Shown piece after piece: positions 8,760 through 17,660 of a stretch of 64,000 bases of DNA. Under the pieces are notes generated by a model. The model was not told the DNA's origin. It saw only the letters and a program-made list of their open reading frames with translations, and made no database searches. This DNA comes from Rhodovulum euryhalinum (GTDB lineage Bacteria; Pseudomonadota; Alphaproteobacteria; Rhodobacterales; Rhodobacteraceae). Each line of letters starts with the position of its first letter. Within the stretch, counting starts at the first letter, position 1. The translations under genes were made by a program, and so were the position numbers. Where the stretch lies: NCBI RefSeq assembly GCF_004342445.1, contig NZ_SLWW01000002.1:124001-188000 (forward strand), read 5' to 3'.

Positions 8760-8878
8760 AGCGGTCCCCCTGACCCGTCTGATCGATCTCTTCAACGGTA
8801 CCGCCAAGGCCACGCGGACACGGACATCGACGCCCTGATGCCATGGGCCAGCGCCATGCAGGCAGATTGCCGTAAATA
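8760..8878 (+). pseudogene. Probable remnant of an IS66-family transposase C-terminus
   Basis: The gap 8558-9030 between fliP and flgI (473 bp) has no intact gene. On the plus strand it contains a stretch ending in GHADTDIDALMPWASAMQ and a stop at 8876-8878. The pattern GH-x5-IDxLMPWA matches the last 20 or so residues of IS66-type TnpC transposases. Just upstream, another frame reads LTRLIDLFNG, which resembles the preceding segment and suggests a frameshift. No inverted repeats or target duplication are visible. I judge it a worn fragment; the match is short, so the call is tentative. The rest of the gap shows nothing. Confidence 0.35.
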
Positions 8879-9030
8879 GTCCATCTCGGTGCCTGACGGG
8901 CGGTCGGCAACCCTTTGCCTCACGCGCTCTCGGCCACCAGAAAACCGAAAGCCCAATGGAGCCTTGCCGACGAATACTTCATGTCCGGCCCCTGGGACAT
9001 CGCGGAACGGGGCCAAGGCCCGTGCCAGCG

Positions 9031-10137
9031 TCAGCGCACGAGGAATTCCGCATGCAGCGCTCCGGCCGCCTTGATGCTTTTCAGGATGTCGATCATGTCC
9101 CGCGGCGAGACGCCCAGCGCGTTGAGCCCAGCGACAACCTCGGACAGCGATGCGCCTTCGTCGATCTCGGCCAGTCCGATGCCCGGCTCTTCCTGAATGT
9201 CGGCCTTGGTCCGCGGCACGACAATCGCCTGGCCTTGCGTGAAGGGGTTGGGCTGCACGACGAGTGGCTCTTCTTCGATACGTATCGTGAGGTTGCCCTG
9301 CGACACCGCCACGCGCGAGATCCGGACGTCCTCGCCCATGACAATGGTTCCTGACCTCTGGTCGACGACCACGCGGGCCTTTCGTTGCGGCTCGACCGTG
9401 ATGCCCTCGATCCGCTGCAAGGCATGGGCCGGAGAGGGCGCCTGGGTCGCGCCGATATCGAGCAGGACGGTGCCGGAATCGATCATCCGCGCGACACCGC
9501 GCCCGTAGCTGTTGTTGATCGCCGCCTCGATCCGGCCGGCGGTCGTGAAATCGGGGCTGCGCAGGGCCAGACGCAGTGAGGTCAGCCCGCCGAAATCGAA
9601 CTCGATCTCCCGCTCCACACGCGCGCCGGAAGGGATGACACCCGCCGTGGGAACGCCCTGGACGACGGCAGCGCCCTCGCCCTCGGCAGACGCGCCGCCG
9701 GCGATCACCGTGCCCTGGGACACCGCGTAGATCTGGCCATCGGCGGCGTTAAGCGGCGTCATCACCAGCGTGCCGCCAAGCAGGCTCTTGGCGTCGCCGA
9801 TGGCCGAAACCGTCACGTCGATCTGCGACCCTGCCCGTGCAAAGGGCGGCAGTTCCGCCGTAACGAAAACGGCCGCGACGTTCTTGGGCCGGAACTGCTC
9901 GCCGGTAACGTTAACGCCGAGCCGTTCGAGAATGCTCGACATGATCTCTTCGGTGAAGGGTGCGTTCCGGATGCCGTCGCCCGTGCCGTTCAGGCCCACG
10001 ACGAGACCGTAGCCGACAAGGTCGTTGCCCCGCACGCCGTCGAACTCGACCAGATCCTTGATGCGGATCGGCCCTGCAGCGGCGGGAACCCCGACGACCA
10101 GGGCAAGAAGCAGGATCAGAGCATGACGCAGCATCAT
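9031..10137 (-). CDS. flgI: Flagellar P-ring protein FlgI
   Basis: FlgI (368 aa) makes the periplasmic P ring around the rod. A signal peptide (about residues 1-21) is followed by the family's opening RIKDLVEFDGVRGNDLVGYG and GLNGTGD. The C-terminus has SLSEVVAGLNALGVSPRDMI and DILKSIKAAGALHAEFL, both conserved in FlgI. The start codon overlaps the flgL stop. It is the last gene of the flgE-flgK-flgL-flgI run. The companion L-ring genes flgH and flgA are not in the window. Confidence 0.96.
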   Translation of the reverse strand: MMLRHALILLLALVVGVPAAAGPIRIKDLVEFDGVRGNDLVGYGLVVGLNGTGDGIRNAPFTEEIMSSILERLGVNVTGEQFRPKNVAAVFVTAELPPFARAGSQIDVTVSAIGDAKSLLGGTLVMTPLNAADGQIYAVSQGTVIAGGASAEGEGAAVVQGVPTAGVIPSGARVEREIEFDFGGLTSLRLALRSPDFTTAGRIEAAINNSYGRGVARMIDSGTVLLDIGATQAPSPAHALQRIEGITVEPQRKARVVVDQRSGTIVMGEDVRISRVAVSQGNLTIRIEEEPLVVQPNPFTQGQAIVVPRTKADIQEEPGIGLAEIDEGASLSEVVAGLNALGVSPRDMIDILKSIKAAGALHAEFLVR

Positions 10138-11144
10138 ATGTAGTCCGCTAGGCTGAGACGCGACAGGCGCGCGGTGACGGTGTAGATGGTCTCGAGCTGG
10201 GCCTCGACGGCCTGAAACTCGCTGGCCGCATCGTATTGGTCGACGGCAAGCATGTCGATCCGCGCCAGCTCGAACATCTGGCGACTGGCAGAGTTCTCGG
10301 TTCGGATGCTCTCGACCCGTGCCTGGGCGGAGCCGATCTCGCCGCGCAGCGCGGTGAGATTACCCGAATTCGTCAACAGACTCTCACCGACCCGCGCGGC
10401 AAGCGACGTACGCTGTGTGACGTCTCCGCCGAACAGGGTGGGATCGGACAACAATGCGGCCGCGGCCATGTCCTTCAGGGTGTCGCGAATGACCGGGTCC
10501 GCGGCGGAGACATCGAGCGCAAGACTGTTGCCATCGTTCAGGCGCACCGCACCGACGGGACTCGCCGACCCGAGATACCCCGATGTCTCGAAGCCGCCGC
10601 CAGGTGCGTCGAACCACAGATCGATTGCGTCGAGAACATCCGAAGCGGTCGTCAGGCCCGCGACCGCGGCCTTCACGTCATCGTAGATTTCGGCACCCGT
10701 CGCCAGCGCCGCGCGATCGGTCGCGGCACCCGCGAACAGCGTCCGCCCGGCGACCTGGACGTTCAGCGCGGACACCGACATCTCGAACCAGCCTTTCGCG
10801 TCTGCCCCCAGCACATCGATGGTCCGCGCATCGAACATGTTCGATGCGTTCAGGAGGCTGGAACTGAGATTCTGGGATGCATCGTGAACCTGCCCGAGGG
10901 CATTCTGCATCGCCTCGGTCGTGAGCGCGGCCTCCTTGGTTGCGATCTCGTAGGAGTCCATGACCTTGAGGCTGCGCTCGATGGCCCCAAGCGCGCGGAA
11001 GTCGCCGCGCAGACGGGCGGCCGGATCGGCGGTGATGCCCGTGCTGAACTCCTCGCCAAGCCGGTTCAGCCGGGCCTTGATGTCGGCCGTCTGGGTGCGA
11101 AGGGCGAAACCGCGGGACAGGTCGCCGACGGAAACAAAGGACAT
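10134..11144 (-). CDS. flgL: Flagellar hook-filament junction protein FlgL
   Basis: FlgL (336 aa) is the second junction protein between hook and filament. The N-terminal helix (FALRTQTADIKARLNRLGEEF) and the C-terminal helix (ENSASRQMFELARIDMLAVD) form the flagellin-like D0/D1 coiled coil, with a variable middle. It starts 2 bp after flgK and overlaps flgI by 4 bp. FlgL is exported by the flagellar type III apparatus and has no signal peptide, as seen here. Length is in the usual range. Confidence 0.92.
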   Translation of the reverse strand: MSFVSVGDLSRGFALRTQTADIKARLNRLGEEFSTGITADPAARLRGDFRALGAIERSLKVMDSYEIATKEAALTTEAMQNALGQVHDASQNLSSSLLNASNMFDARTIDVLGADAKGWFEMSVSALNVQVAGRTLFAGAATDRAALATGAEIYDDVKAAVAGLTTASDVLDAIDLWFDAPGGGFETSGYLGSASPVGAVRLNDGNSLALDVSAADPVIRDTLKDMAAAALLSDPTLFGGDVTQRTSLAARVGESLLTNSGNLTALRGEIGSAQARVESIRTENSASRQMFELARIDMLAVDQYDAASEFQAVEAQLETIYTVTARLSRLSLADYI

Positions 11145-11146
11145 GG

Positions 11147-12604
11147 CTATATCTCCATCAGCAGTTGCATCATCTGATCGACGGCCTGAATGACCTTGGC
11201 ATTCGCGGCATAGGCCTGCTCGTAGAGCATCAGATCCTGAAGTTCGGCATCGGTATCGACGCCGGCCTGGAGTTCCGCCTCCTTCAACGCATTGGTGCGC
11301 GCGGACGCGAAGCCTTCGCTCTCGATCGCGACCTGCGCCTTGACGGAAACCAGAGACACGGTCTCGGCGGCAAGATTGGCCGCCGAAAAGAACTGACCCG
11401 CGAACGGACCCGACCCGACGGTTCGGCCAAGCGCCAATGCGTCGGTGAAGGCCGTCAACAGGGTCGAGTCACCCACAGCGCCTGGGCTGGCGGCCCCGAG
11501 ACCGTCCCGCAGGCGCCAAAGCGCGCCGCCCGCGTCGGGATCAACGGCGGTGTTGACGGCGATCCGCTCGGACAGGCCGAGTTCATCCAGCGGATCGAAG
11601 GCGCCGGCCAGGTCGGTGAAGAGTCCGGCAGACCCGGCGGCAAGGCTCGGGTCGAGCGCGGGATCCTGGAATCGTTCGACGAGATCCCGGGCCAGGGCAT
11701 CGAGATTGCCCTGCGCCTCGGTCGCCAGAACGTCGCGTTGTTCGAACAGCGCACCCAGGCGCCCGCCGCCCATCGGCGCGTACCGCCCGGTGGTGGCGAC
11801 CGGCTCGCCATTCATGGTCAGCCCGGAAAGCGCCCCGCTTGCGAGCGTCATGTCCGCAACGATGAGGCCGACCTTGTCGAACCCGAACTCCGCGGGCGGG
11901 CCGTCAACGAGTGCGGCGCCACTCTGCGTGTAGAGCGCAATCATGCCGTGTTCGCGCGGGATCTGGCGCAGCGGAACGATTTCGGCGATGCGGTCCACGA
12001 GCACCTGCCTCTGGTCAACAAGCGCGCTGGTGTCCGCGTGGCTTCCGGCGTGGCTGCGGATTTCGTAGTTCAGATCGGCAATCCGGGCGAGCGAGTCGTT
12101 GAGCGTTCCGACCTCGCTGGCAATGGCGGTTTCGGCGTCCATCCGTACGGACTGGATGTCCTTGGCGGCCGCGCGGATCGAGCCGGCCACGCTTTGGGCG
12201 GTGGAAAGAACTTCGGCCAGGCGCGTGTTGCTGTCGGGCCGGCTGGCGGCGGACACGAATGTGCCTTCGAGCGCCGCGATCCTGGCAGCGATGGAATCGG
12301 CATCGTCGGGCGTCCCCAACGCCGCCTCGATCCGCGAGAGAGCATCGGCTCGGGTACCGGCATCCCCGGTATCCGCCTGGGAGAGGCGGCGGTCCGAGAT
12401 CAGCGCGAGGTTCGTGTCGCGGCGGACACCGTCGACGCGTACCCCGCCGCTGTTCCCGCCGACCGCCACCGCCGAGGTTTCGAGCGCGCGACGGCCATAG
12501 CCTTCGGTCAGCGCATTGGAAATGTTCGACGATACGACCTGGGCCCCCCGTGACGCGGCGTTGAGGCCCGACAGGGCGTTCGACAGGCTGGCGCTCAGGC
12601 TCAT
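11147..12604 (-). CDS. flgK: Flagellar hook-filament junction protein FlgK
   Basis: FlgK (485 aa) caps the hook and joins it to the filament. The N-terminal helix SNALSGLNAASRGAQVVSSN is the rod/hook/junction D0 signature. The C-terminus has AEAELQAGVDTDAELQDLM-type spacing, then LYEQAYAANAKVIQAVDQM, the matching closing helix. The middle is a variable surface domain. It lies 37 bp after flgE and 2 bp before flgL on the same strand. The next genes complete a hook-end block. Confidence 0.94.
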   Translation of the reverse strand: MSLSASLSNALSGLNAASRGAQVVSSNISNALTEGYGRRALETSAVAVGGNSGGVRVDGVRRDTNLALISDRRLSQADTGDAGTRADALSRIEAALGTPDDADSIAARIAALEGTFVSAASRPDSNTRLAEVLSTAQSVAGSIRAAAKDIQSVRMDAETAIASEVGTLNDSLARIADLNYEIRSHAGSHADTSALVDQRQVLVDRIAEIVPLRQIPREHGMIALYTQSGAALVDGPPAEFGFDKVGLIVADMTLASGALSGLTMNGEPVATTGRYAPMGGGRLGALFEQRDVLATEAQGNLDALARDLVERFQDPALDPSLAAGSAGLFTDLAGAFDPLDELGLSERIAVNTAVDPDAGGALWRLRDGLGAASPGAVGDSTLLTAFTDALALGRTVGSGPFAGQFFSAANLAAETVSLVSVKAQVAIESEGFASARTNALKEAELQAGVDTDAELQDLMLYEQAYAANAKVIQAVDQMMQLLMEI

Positions 12605-12641
12605 CTCTCACCTCGCTTTCACGCTGGCCGCAGGTAGCGGC

Positions 12642-13970
12642 CTAGCGTTTGATGTTCGTCGTCTCCTGCAGCATCTCGTCGACGGTCTGGATGACCTTGG
12701 CGTTCGAGGAGTAGGCGCGCTGCGTCTGGATCAGGTCCGTCAGTTCCCCCGCGATGTCGGTTGCCGAGCCTTCGAGGGCGTAGCCAACCACATCACCGGT
12801 GGGCCCGTCTCCGGCATCCCAGAGGAAGAACGATCCGCTGGTGCTGGACAGCGTGTAGATCTGGTTGTCCAACGCGATCAGACCGTTCGGGTTGGGCAGG
12901 TCGACGATCGGGATCTGGTAGAGGGTGCGGGTGATCCCGGTATCGAAGACGGCGCTGACCATGCCATTTCCGTCGACCTCGACCGAGGTCAGGTTGCCGA
13001 CCGGGAACCCGTTCTTGTTGATTGCCGTGGGCGCGAAACTGTCAGAGAGCTGGGTCATGATGCTGCCCGAGTTCTGGGCACCGATATTGATCGACATCGT
13101 GTCACCCAGCGGGCCAACATCGACCGTCAGCACACCGCTGGCCGGATCCCAGACGCCCGCGCCGGCGGCGGTGCCGGCCGCGGTCAGGGTCACGGTATCG
13201 AGCGTACCGCCCAAACCCTGGGTGGCATCGAACACCAGCGTGTACTCGCCGATCAGCGCGCCGCCCTGGGCGGAATCGCGCATCGTCATCGTCCAGGTGT
13301 TCGAGGCACCGGGCGCACCGGGAAGCGTTGGCGTGTAGGTAACGTTGATGCTTTGCGACGTCCCGAGGTTGTCGAAATACTCGACCGACAGGGGCAGCGC
13401 CGTACCGGCCGCGCCGAACTCGGTCTCGGTCGCGGGCAGGTTGACGCCAAGCGTGATTTCGGTGGTCGGTTCGGCGGCGAACTGGTTGGTCTGGATCTGC
13501 ACCGGCTCAAGCCCGTCGGACGTGTCGCGGGGATAGGCGGGGATCGCTCCATCCGGGTCCGCCGGCCAGCCCAGCAGGACCAGGCCCGTCGAGGTGCGCA
13601 GGAATCCGTTGGCATCGGTCCGGAACGAACCTGTCGTCGCAAGATACATCGGGTAGTCGTCGGTGCCCGACATCAGGGCGGTTTCCTGCGTCACCGGCAG
13701 AAAGCCACGTCCGCGCACCGCGAGATCGGTGGGATTGCTCGTCGCCTCGAGCGCGCCCGGCTGGTCGATCATGCGCATCGAGGTGATGCGCACGCCACCG
13801 GCCGAATAGGTGCCGCGGTTGGAGCCGATCACCATCGAGTGGAAATCCGTCTGCGACCGCTTGTAGCCGTAGGTCGAGGAGTTCGCGATGTTGTCGGAAA
13901 TCGTCGCCAGACGGTTCGCGTTGGCGGCAAGGCCCGCGACACCGGCATTGAGCGAGGAGGAAATCGTCAT
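12642..13970 (-). CDS. flgE: Flagellar hook protein FlgE
   Basis: FlgE (442 aa) forms the hook filament. It starts with the rod/hook helix containing AGVAGLAANANRLATISDNI and a TYGYKR segment. It has central beta domains including the RGRGFLPVTQETA pattern. The C-terminal helix is LTDLIQTQRAYSSNAKVIQTVDEML, the hallmark of the FlgE/F/G family. Length fits a compact alphaproteobacterial hook protein. It is the first gene of the run flgE-flgK-flgL-flgI, with a CtrA-like direct repeat about 57 bp upstream. Confidence 0.93.
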   Translation of the reverse strand: MTISSSLNAGVAGLAANANRLATISDNIANSSTYGYKRSQTDFHSMVIGSNRGTYSAGGVRITSMRMIDQPGALEATSNPTDLAVRGRGFLPVTQETALMSGTDDYPMYLATTGSFRTDANGFLRTSTGLVLLGWPADPDGAIPAYPRDTSDGLEPVQIQTNQFAAEPTTEITLGVNLPATETEFGAAGTALPLSVEYFDNLGTSQSINVTYTPTLPGAPGASNTWTMTMRDSAQGGALIGEYTLVFDATQGLGGTLDTVTLTAAGTAAGAGVWDPASGVLTVDVGPLGDTMSINIGAQNSGSIMTQLSDSFAPTAINKNGFPVGNLTSVEVDGNGMVSAVFDTGITRTLYQIPIVDLPNPNGLIALDNQIYTLSSTSGSFFLWDAGDGPTGDVVGYALEGSATDIAGELTDLIQTQRAYSSNAKVIQTVDEMLQETTNIKR

Positions 13971-14026
13971 GGAAGCACCTTTCTGCTGCTTGGACCCCAG
14001 CCGACAGCACCGTTACATCCCGACAT

Positions 14027-14042
14027 TTAACGCGTCCCTAAC
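14027..14042 (-). promoter_or_regulatory. CtrA-like direct repeat upstream of flgE
   Basis: On the plus strand the site reads TTAAC-N6-CTAAC, one mismatch from the classical CtrA direct repeat TTAAC-N6-TTAAC. It lies in the 86-bp gap between motB (ends 14057) and flgE (starts at 13970), so it would serve the flgE operon, on the minus strand. Detection is by eye only. Confidence 0.4.
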
Positions 14043-14056
14043 ATCTAAAATCCGGT

Positions 14057-14920
14057 CTAGTTCTCCGTGTCCGACCGCAAGAGCACGATCTCGAGCCGGT
14101 TGTTCCGCGGTGCCATCGGCGTCGAGACGGCAGGCTTGCGGTCGGCATAGCCGCTGAGCCTCTGGAACCGCTCCGGCGTGATCCCCGTCTGCTCGAGCAT
14201 CTGGCGCACCACCTGAGCCCGCGCGGTCGACAGGTCCCACACCGGGTTGTCCGCCAGAACGATGGGCCGCGAGCTGACATGGCCCGAGACCGACACCCCG
14301 TTCTTGACCAGCGCAAAGGCCTGCCCGATCACGCCAACCAGTTCCTCGAGCACCAGCATCGCGTCGGTACCGTCCCCGACGAAGAGCGGCGCCTCGTCAA
14401 GATCGAAGATTTCCACGATCAGCCCCTCGTCGGTCAGCCGCGTCGCGATGTGGCGCAAGAGCTGTTCGCTGAAAACCGTCTCGCCGCTCTTGCCGTTCAG
14501 CAGTTCCTCGATCTCTCGCAGGGCCTGTGCCTCGGCCTCGGCCTGGGCTTCGTCCTTCTTGTCGGAAGCGGCCTCGGCCCCGACCGAGCCGCGCGCCTGG
14601 CGCTCGGGCGTGGGGCTCGGCTGCGCGGCACCGGTGCCGGTCTGGGCGAGGATGCGTTCGGAAAACACGCTCTCGCCGCCGAAGGCGCCCTCGCCGCCAC
14701 CGGAGACCCGGTTCACCGGGATCGTGGGATTGAAATAGTCCGCAATCCCCTTGCGTTGCTTTTCCGTCGTCGCGTTCAACAGCCACATCAGCATGAAGAA
14801 GGCCATCATGGCGGTCACGAAATCCGCGTAGGCCACTTTCCATGCCCCGCCGTGGTGTCCGCCGCCGCCCACTACCTTCTTACGCTTGATGATGACTGGC
14901 GCGTTCGTACCATGCGCCAT
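14057..14920 (-). CDS. motB: Flagellar motor stator protein MotB
   Basis: MotB (287 aa) anchors the stator to peptidoglycan and carries the proton-accepting aspartate. After a basic N-terminus, WKVAYADFVTAMMAFFMLMW forms the single membrane helix, with Asp33 in the position of the essential proton-binding residue. A linker (about residues 60-140) precedes the OmpA-like peptidoglycan-binding domain, with SVSGHVSSRPI, LSTARAQVVRQML and LSGYADRKP. It is separate from motA by about 10 kb but close to flgE. Its promoter region (14921-14998) contains a long inverted repeat. Confidence 0.95.
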   Translation of the reverse strand: MAHGTNAPVIIKRKKVVGGGGHHGGAWKVAYADFVTAMMAFFMLMWLLNATTEKQRKGIADYFNPTIPVNRVSGGGEGAFGGESVFSERILAQTGTGAAQPSPTPERQARGSVGAEAASDKKDEAQAEAEAQALREIEELLNGKSGETVFSEQLLRHIATRLTDEGLIVEIFDLDEAPLFVGDGTDAMLVLEELVGVIGQAFALVKNGVSVSGHVSSRPIVLADNPVWDLSTARAQVVRQMLEQTGITPERFQRLSGYADRKPAVSTPMAPRNNRLEIVLLRSDTEN

Positions 14921-14934
14921 TGCACCACCTTCGT

Positions 14935-14989
14935 ATTTTCACCCCACCGCTTTTCTAGTGGGCAGCTACATTTGCCTAAGGGTGAAAAT
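14935..14989. repeat. 10-bp perfect inverted repeat with nested stem upstream of motB
   Basis: ATTTTCACCC (14935-14944) is matched by GGGTGAAAAT (14980-14989), with CCCAC...GTGGG nested inside the left part. The element fills the 78-bp gap between the GMC oxidoreductase stop (14999) and motB (14920). It could be an operator or a transcript hairpin. I know no matching named element. Confidence 0.6.
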
Positions 14990-14998
14990 GGGCGGAAT

Positions 14999-16573
14999 TC
15001 AGGCACCAAGCAGCAGATCTGCGGCCTTTTCCGCGATCATGATGACTGGCGCGTTGGTATTGCCGCTGGTGATCGTCGGCATGATGCTGGCGTCCGCGAC
15101 GCGCAACCCCGACAGCCCTCGAAGACGGAGCTGGGGGTCGATCGGGGCGTCGGCCTCCGGGCCCATCCGGACTGTACCCACGGGGTGGAAGATGGTCGTC
15201 GCGATTTCGCCGGCCGCCCGCGCAAGCGCTGCGTCGTCGTCGCCGACAGGGCCGGGTTTCACCTCTTCGGGCGAATGGGGGGCCATGGCGGGCTGGGCCA
15301 TGACCCGCCGGGTCAGCCGGATCGCCTCGGCCGCGATGCGCCGGTCGCGTTCGGCACCGAGATAGTTCGGCCGGATCTCGGGGGCGCGGCGCGGATCGGG
15401 CGAGGTGATGCGCACGTGACCCCGGCTTTCGGGGCGGAGATTGCAGACGCTGGCCGTGATCGCGTCAAACGGATGAAGCGCACCCCCGAACGCGTCGAGT
15501 GACAGCGGCTGGACGTGGTATTCTAGGTCGGGCGTCGCGAGGTCGGGCGAGGATCGCGCAAAGGCCCCAAGCTGCGAGGGGGCCATCGCCATGGGGCCGG
15601 TACGCCGGGTCAGGTATTCCCAGCCGATCCGGGCCTTTCCGATCCAGGTCGCAGCCATGGTGTTCAATGTCGGCGCCCCACTCACCCGGTAGGCGCAGCG
15701 GATCTGCAGATGGTCCTGAAGATTGGCGCCAATGCCGGTGGCGTCACGGATCACCTCGATCCCGTGCCTGCGCAACAGGTCCGCCGGACCGATCCCCGAA
15801 AGCTGCAGGATCTGCGGCGTCCCGATGGCACCCGCCGCCAGCACGACCTCGGCCCGCGCGCGCGCCTGCTTGATGGAATTGTCCTGGCGGTAGCGGACAC
15901 CGACAACACGGCCGTCCTCGACGATCAGCCGCTCGACCTGGGCATGGATCTCGACCCTCACGCGGTCCTTGACGGGGCTCAGGAAGGCGCGCGCGGTGTT
16001 CCAGCGGAACCCTGCCCGCTGGTTCACCTTGAAATAGCCCACGCCTTCGTTGTCGCCGCGGTTGAAATCCCCGGTCGCGGGCACGCCCGCGGCCACGAAG
16101 GCGTCGCGCACGGCATCCAGGATGTCCCAGTGCAGGCGCTGTTCCTCGACCCGCCATTCGCCGCCCGACCCGTGCATCTCGTCCGGTCCGGCGAAATAGT
16201 CCTCGGACCGCCTGAAATAGGGCAGCACGTCATCCCAGCCCCAGCCCGGGTTGCCCAGTTGCCGCCAGTGGTCATAGTCGGCCGCCTGCCCGCGCATGTA
16301 GATCATGCCGTTGATCGACGAACACCCGCCCAGCACCTTGCCACGCGGATAGAGCAGGCTGCGCCCGTTCAGTCCCGGTTCCTCGGCGGTGCGATAGCAC
16401 CAGTCGGTGCGCGGGTTGCCGATGCAGTAGAGATAGCCCACCGGAATGTGGATCCAGTGGTAGTTGTCCCGCCCCCCGGCCTCGATCAGCAGGACGCTGG
16501 CCTTGCGGCTGAGCCGGTTGGCCAGCACGCAGCCCGCGCTGCCCGCGCCCACGACGATGTAGTCGACCTCCAC
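14999..16573 (-). CDS. GMC-family FAD-dependent oxidoreductase (choline/alcohol dehydrogenase-like)
   Basis: This 524-residue flavoenzyme opens with the FAD-binding motif VGAGSAGCVLANRLS. GMC signature 1 follows, around RGKVLGGCSSINGMIYMRG. Signature 2 is AGAIGTPQILQLSGIGPA, and the C-terminal catalytic part has HPVGTVRMG and then SGNTNAPVIM. Such enzymes oxidise alcohols such as choline or aliphatic alcohols; the substrate cannot be read from sequence. The start is the GTG at 16573 with GGGAGGA 6 bp upstream. An upstream start would add an Arg/Thr-rich tail with no Shine-Dalgarno. It is divergent from the VOC gene (130-bp gap). It is not part of a visible betaine operon. Confidence 0.9.
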   Translation of the reverse strand: MEVDYIVVGAGSAGCVLANRLSRKASVLLIEAGGRDNYHWIHIPVGYLYCIGNPRTDWCYRTAEEPGLNGRSLLYPRGKVLGGCSSINGMIYMRGQAADYDHWRQLGNPGWGWDDVLPYFRRSEDYFAGPDEMHGSGGEWRVEEQRLHWDILDAVRDAFVAAGVPATGDFNRGDNEGVGYFKVNQRAGFRWNTARAFLSPVKDRVRVEIHAQVERLIVEDGRVVGVRYRQDNSIKQARARAEVVLAAGAIGTPQILQLSGIGPADLLRRHGIEVIRDATGIGANLQDHLQIRCAYRVSGAPTLNTMAATWIGKARIGWEYLTRRTGPMAMAPSQLGAFARSSPDLATPDLEYHVQPLSLDAFGGALHPFDAITASVCNLRPESRGHVRITSPDPRRAPEIRPNYLGAERDRRIAAEAIRLTRRVMAQPAMAPHSPEEVKPGPVGDDDAALARAAGEIATTIFHPVGTVRMGPEADAPIDPQLRLRGLSGLRVADASIMPTITSGNTNAPVIMIAEKAADLLLGA

Positions 16574-16702
16574 GGCATCCTCCCTTGTGCGCGTCCCGGC
16601 GGTGCGCGAACGCACAGCCCCCGTGTCCGCCCTTGTCCCTCCCCGGATCGACCCCACACTAGGGGCATCTCACGGCAACCGGAAGCGAACAGGAGAAAAG
16701 CG

Positions 16703-17629
16703 ATGGCACAGCCTGTGGAGGGCCTGCATCACGTCACGTCGCTGGCCACCAGCGCGGTGGCGAACAACGCGTTCTTCACCGGCACGCTGGGACTGCGCCG
16801 CGTCAAGAAGACGGTGAATTTCGACGCGCCCGATGTCTATCACCTGTATTACGGGGACGAGACCGGCACACCCGGCACGGTGATGACCTATTTCCCCTAC
16901 GAAAGGGCGCAGCGCGGCACACGCGGCACCGGAGAAATCTCTGTCACGGCCTTTTCGATTCCCGAGGGCAGCCTGCGCGCCTGGCAGACACGGCTTGAGG
17001 GCGCCGCGGTCGCGGGGCTGTCGCGCGATACCCGGTTCGGCGAGACGCGGCTGGAATTCGAGGGGCCGGACGGCGAGCGGTTCGCCCTGGTCGAGCGGGC
17101 GGACGGGCGCACCCCCTGGACCGGCGGGGGAGTCGATGCCGGAATGGCGATCCGCGGGTTCGACGGGGTGACCCTACGGCTGGCAGAGACGGGGCCCACA
17201 GCCGATCTGCTGCGATGCCTCGGCTACGAGGAATCCGCCCACGAGGGTACCCTGACGCGGTTTTCCCTGTCCGAAAGCAACGGTGCGGGGATTGTCGATC
17301 TCGAGACGGTTTCGGCCCCGCCCGCCGGGCAGGGCGCGGGCTCGGTCCATCACGTCGCCTTCGCGGTGCCCGACGATGCCGCGCAGAAGGCGCTGCGCGC
17401 GGCGTTGACGCGGGCAGGGATGCAGGTCACCCCACAGATCGACCGGGACTATTTCCAGTCGATCTATTTCCGAAGCCCGGGCGGCATCCTGTTCGAGATC
17501 GCGACGAACGCGCCCGGCTTTACCCGCGACGAAGACCCCGCGCATCTGGGCGAGGCGCTGAAACTGCCGCGCCAGCACGAACACCTGCGCCCGCGGCTGG
17601 AGCGCGATCTGGCGGATATCGACGCATGA
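16703..17629 (+). CDS. VOC-family ring-cleaving dioxygenase-like protein (MhqO/LinE type)
   Basis: The protein (308 aa) has two tandem vicinal-oxygen-chelate modules. The first starts GLHHVTSLATSAVANNAFFT, with a His ligand. The second starts SVHHVAFAVPDDA and ends with SIYFRSPGGILFEIATN, which supplies a second His-like strand and the Glu ligand. The overall pattern with TVMTYFPYE fits the MhqO/LinE-like hydroquinone ring-cleaving group. The expected reaction is extradiol cleavage of a hydroquinone using Fe(II); actual substrate unknown. AGGAG lies 7 bp before the ATG. It is divergent from the GMC oxidoreductase, which may supply a related substrate. A GC-rich hairpin (17643-17660) follows, without a T tract. 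Confidence 0.8.
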   Translation: MAQPVEGLHHVTSLATSAVANNAFFTGTLGLRRVKKTVNFDAPDVYHLYYGDETGTPGTVMTYFPYERAQRGTRGTGEISVTAFSIPEGSLRAWQTRLEGAAVAGLSRDTRFGETRLEFEGPDGERFALVERADGRTPWTGGGVDAGMAIRGFDGVTLRLAETGPTADLLRCLGYEESAHEGTLTRFSLSESNGAGIVDLETVSAPPAGQGAGSVHHVAFAVPDDAAQKALRAALTRAGMQVTPQIDRDYFQSIYFRSPGGILFEIATNAPGFTRDEDPAHLGEALKLPRQHEHLRPRLERDLADIDA

Positions 17630-17642
17630 AAACACAAGCGGC

Positions 17643-17660
17643 GCCGCGCAAAGGCGCGGC
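17643..17660. terminator. GC-rich hairpin after the VOC gene
   Basis: GCCGCGC and GCGCGGC form a perfect 7-bp stem with an AAAG loop, starting 13 bp after the stop. No T run follows on either strand, so intrinsic termination would be weak. The stretch on to 17820 is AT-rich around 17700-17760, unlike its surroundings, and also holds the hairpin TGCCAAG/CTTGGCA (17770-17791). Confidence 0.35.

Noticed and set aside
14887-15055. A short sequence shared by motB and the GMC oxidoreductase gene (GATGACTGGCGCGTT)
   Set aside because: Both proteins happen to encode Asn-Ala-Pro-Val-Ile there. The coding match explains it and no larger repeat is present.
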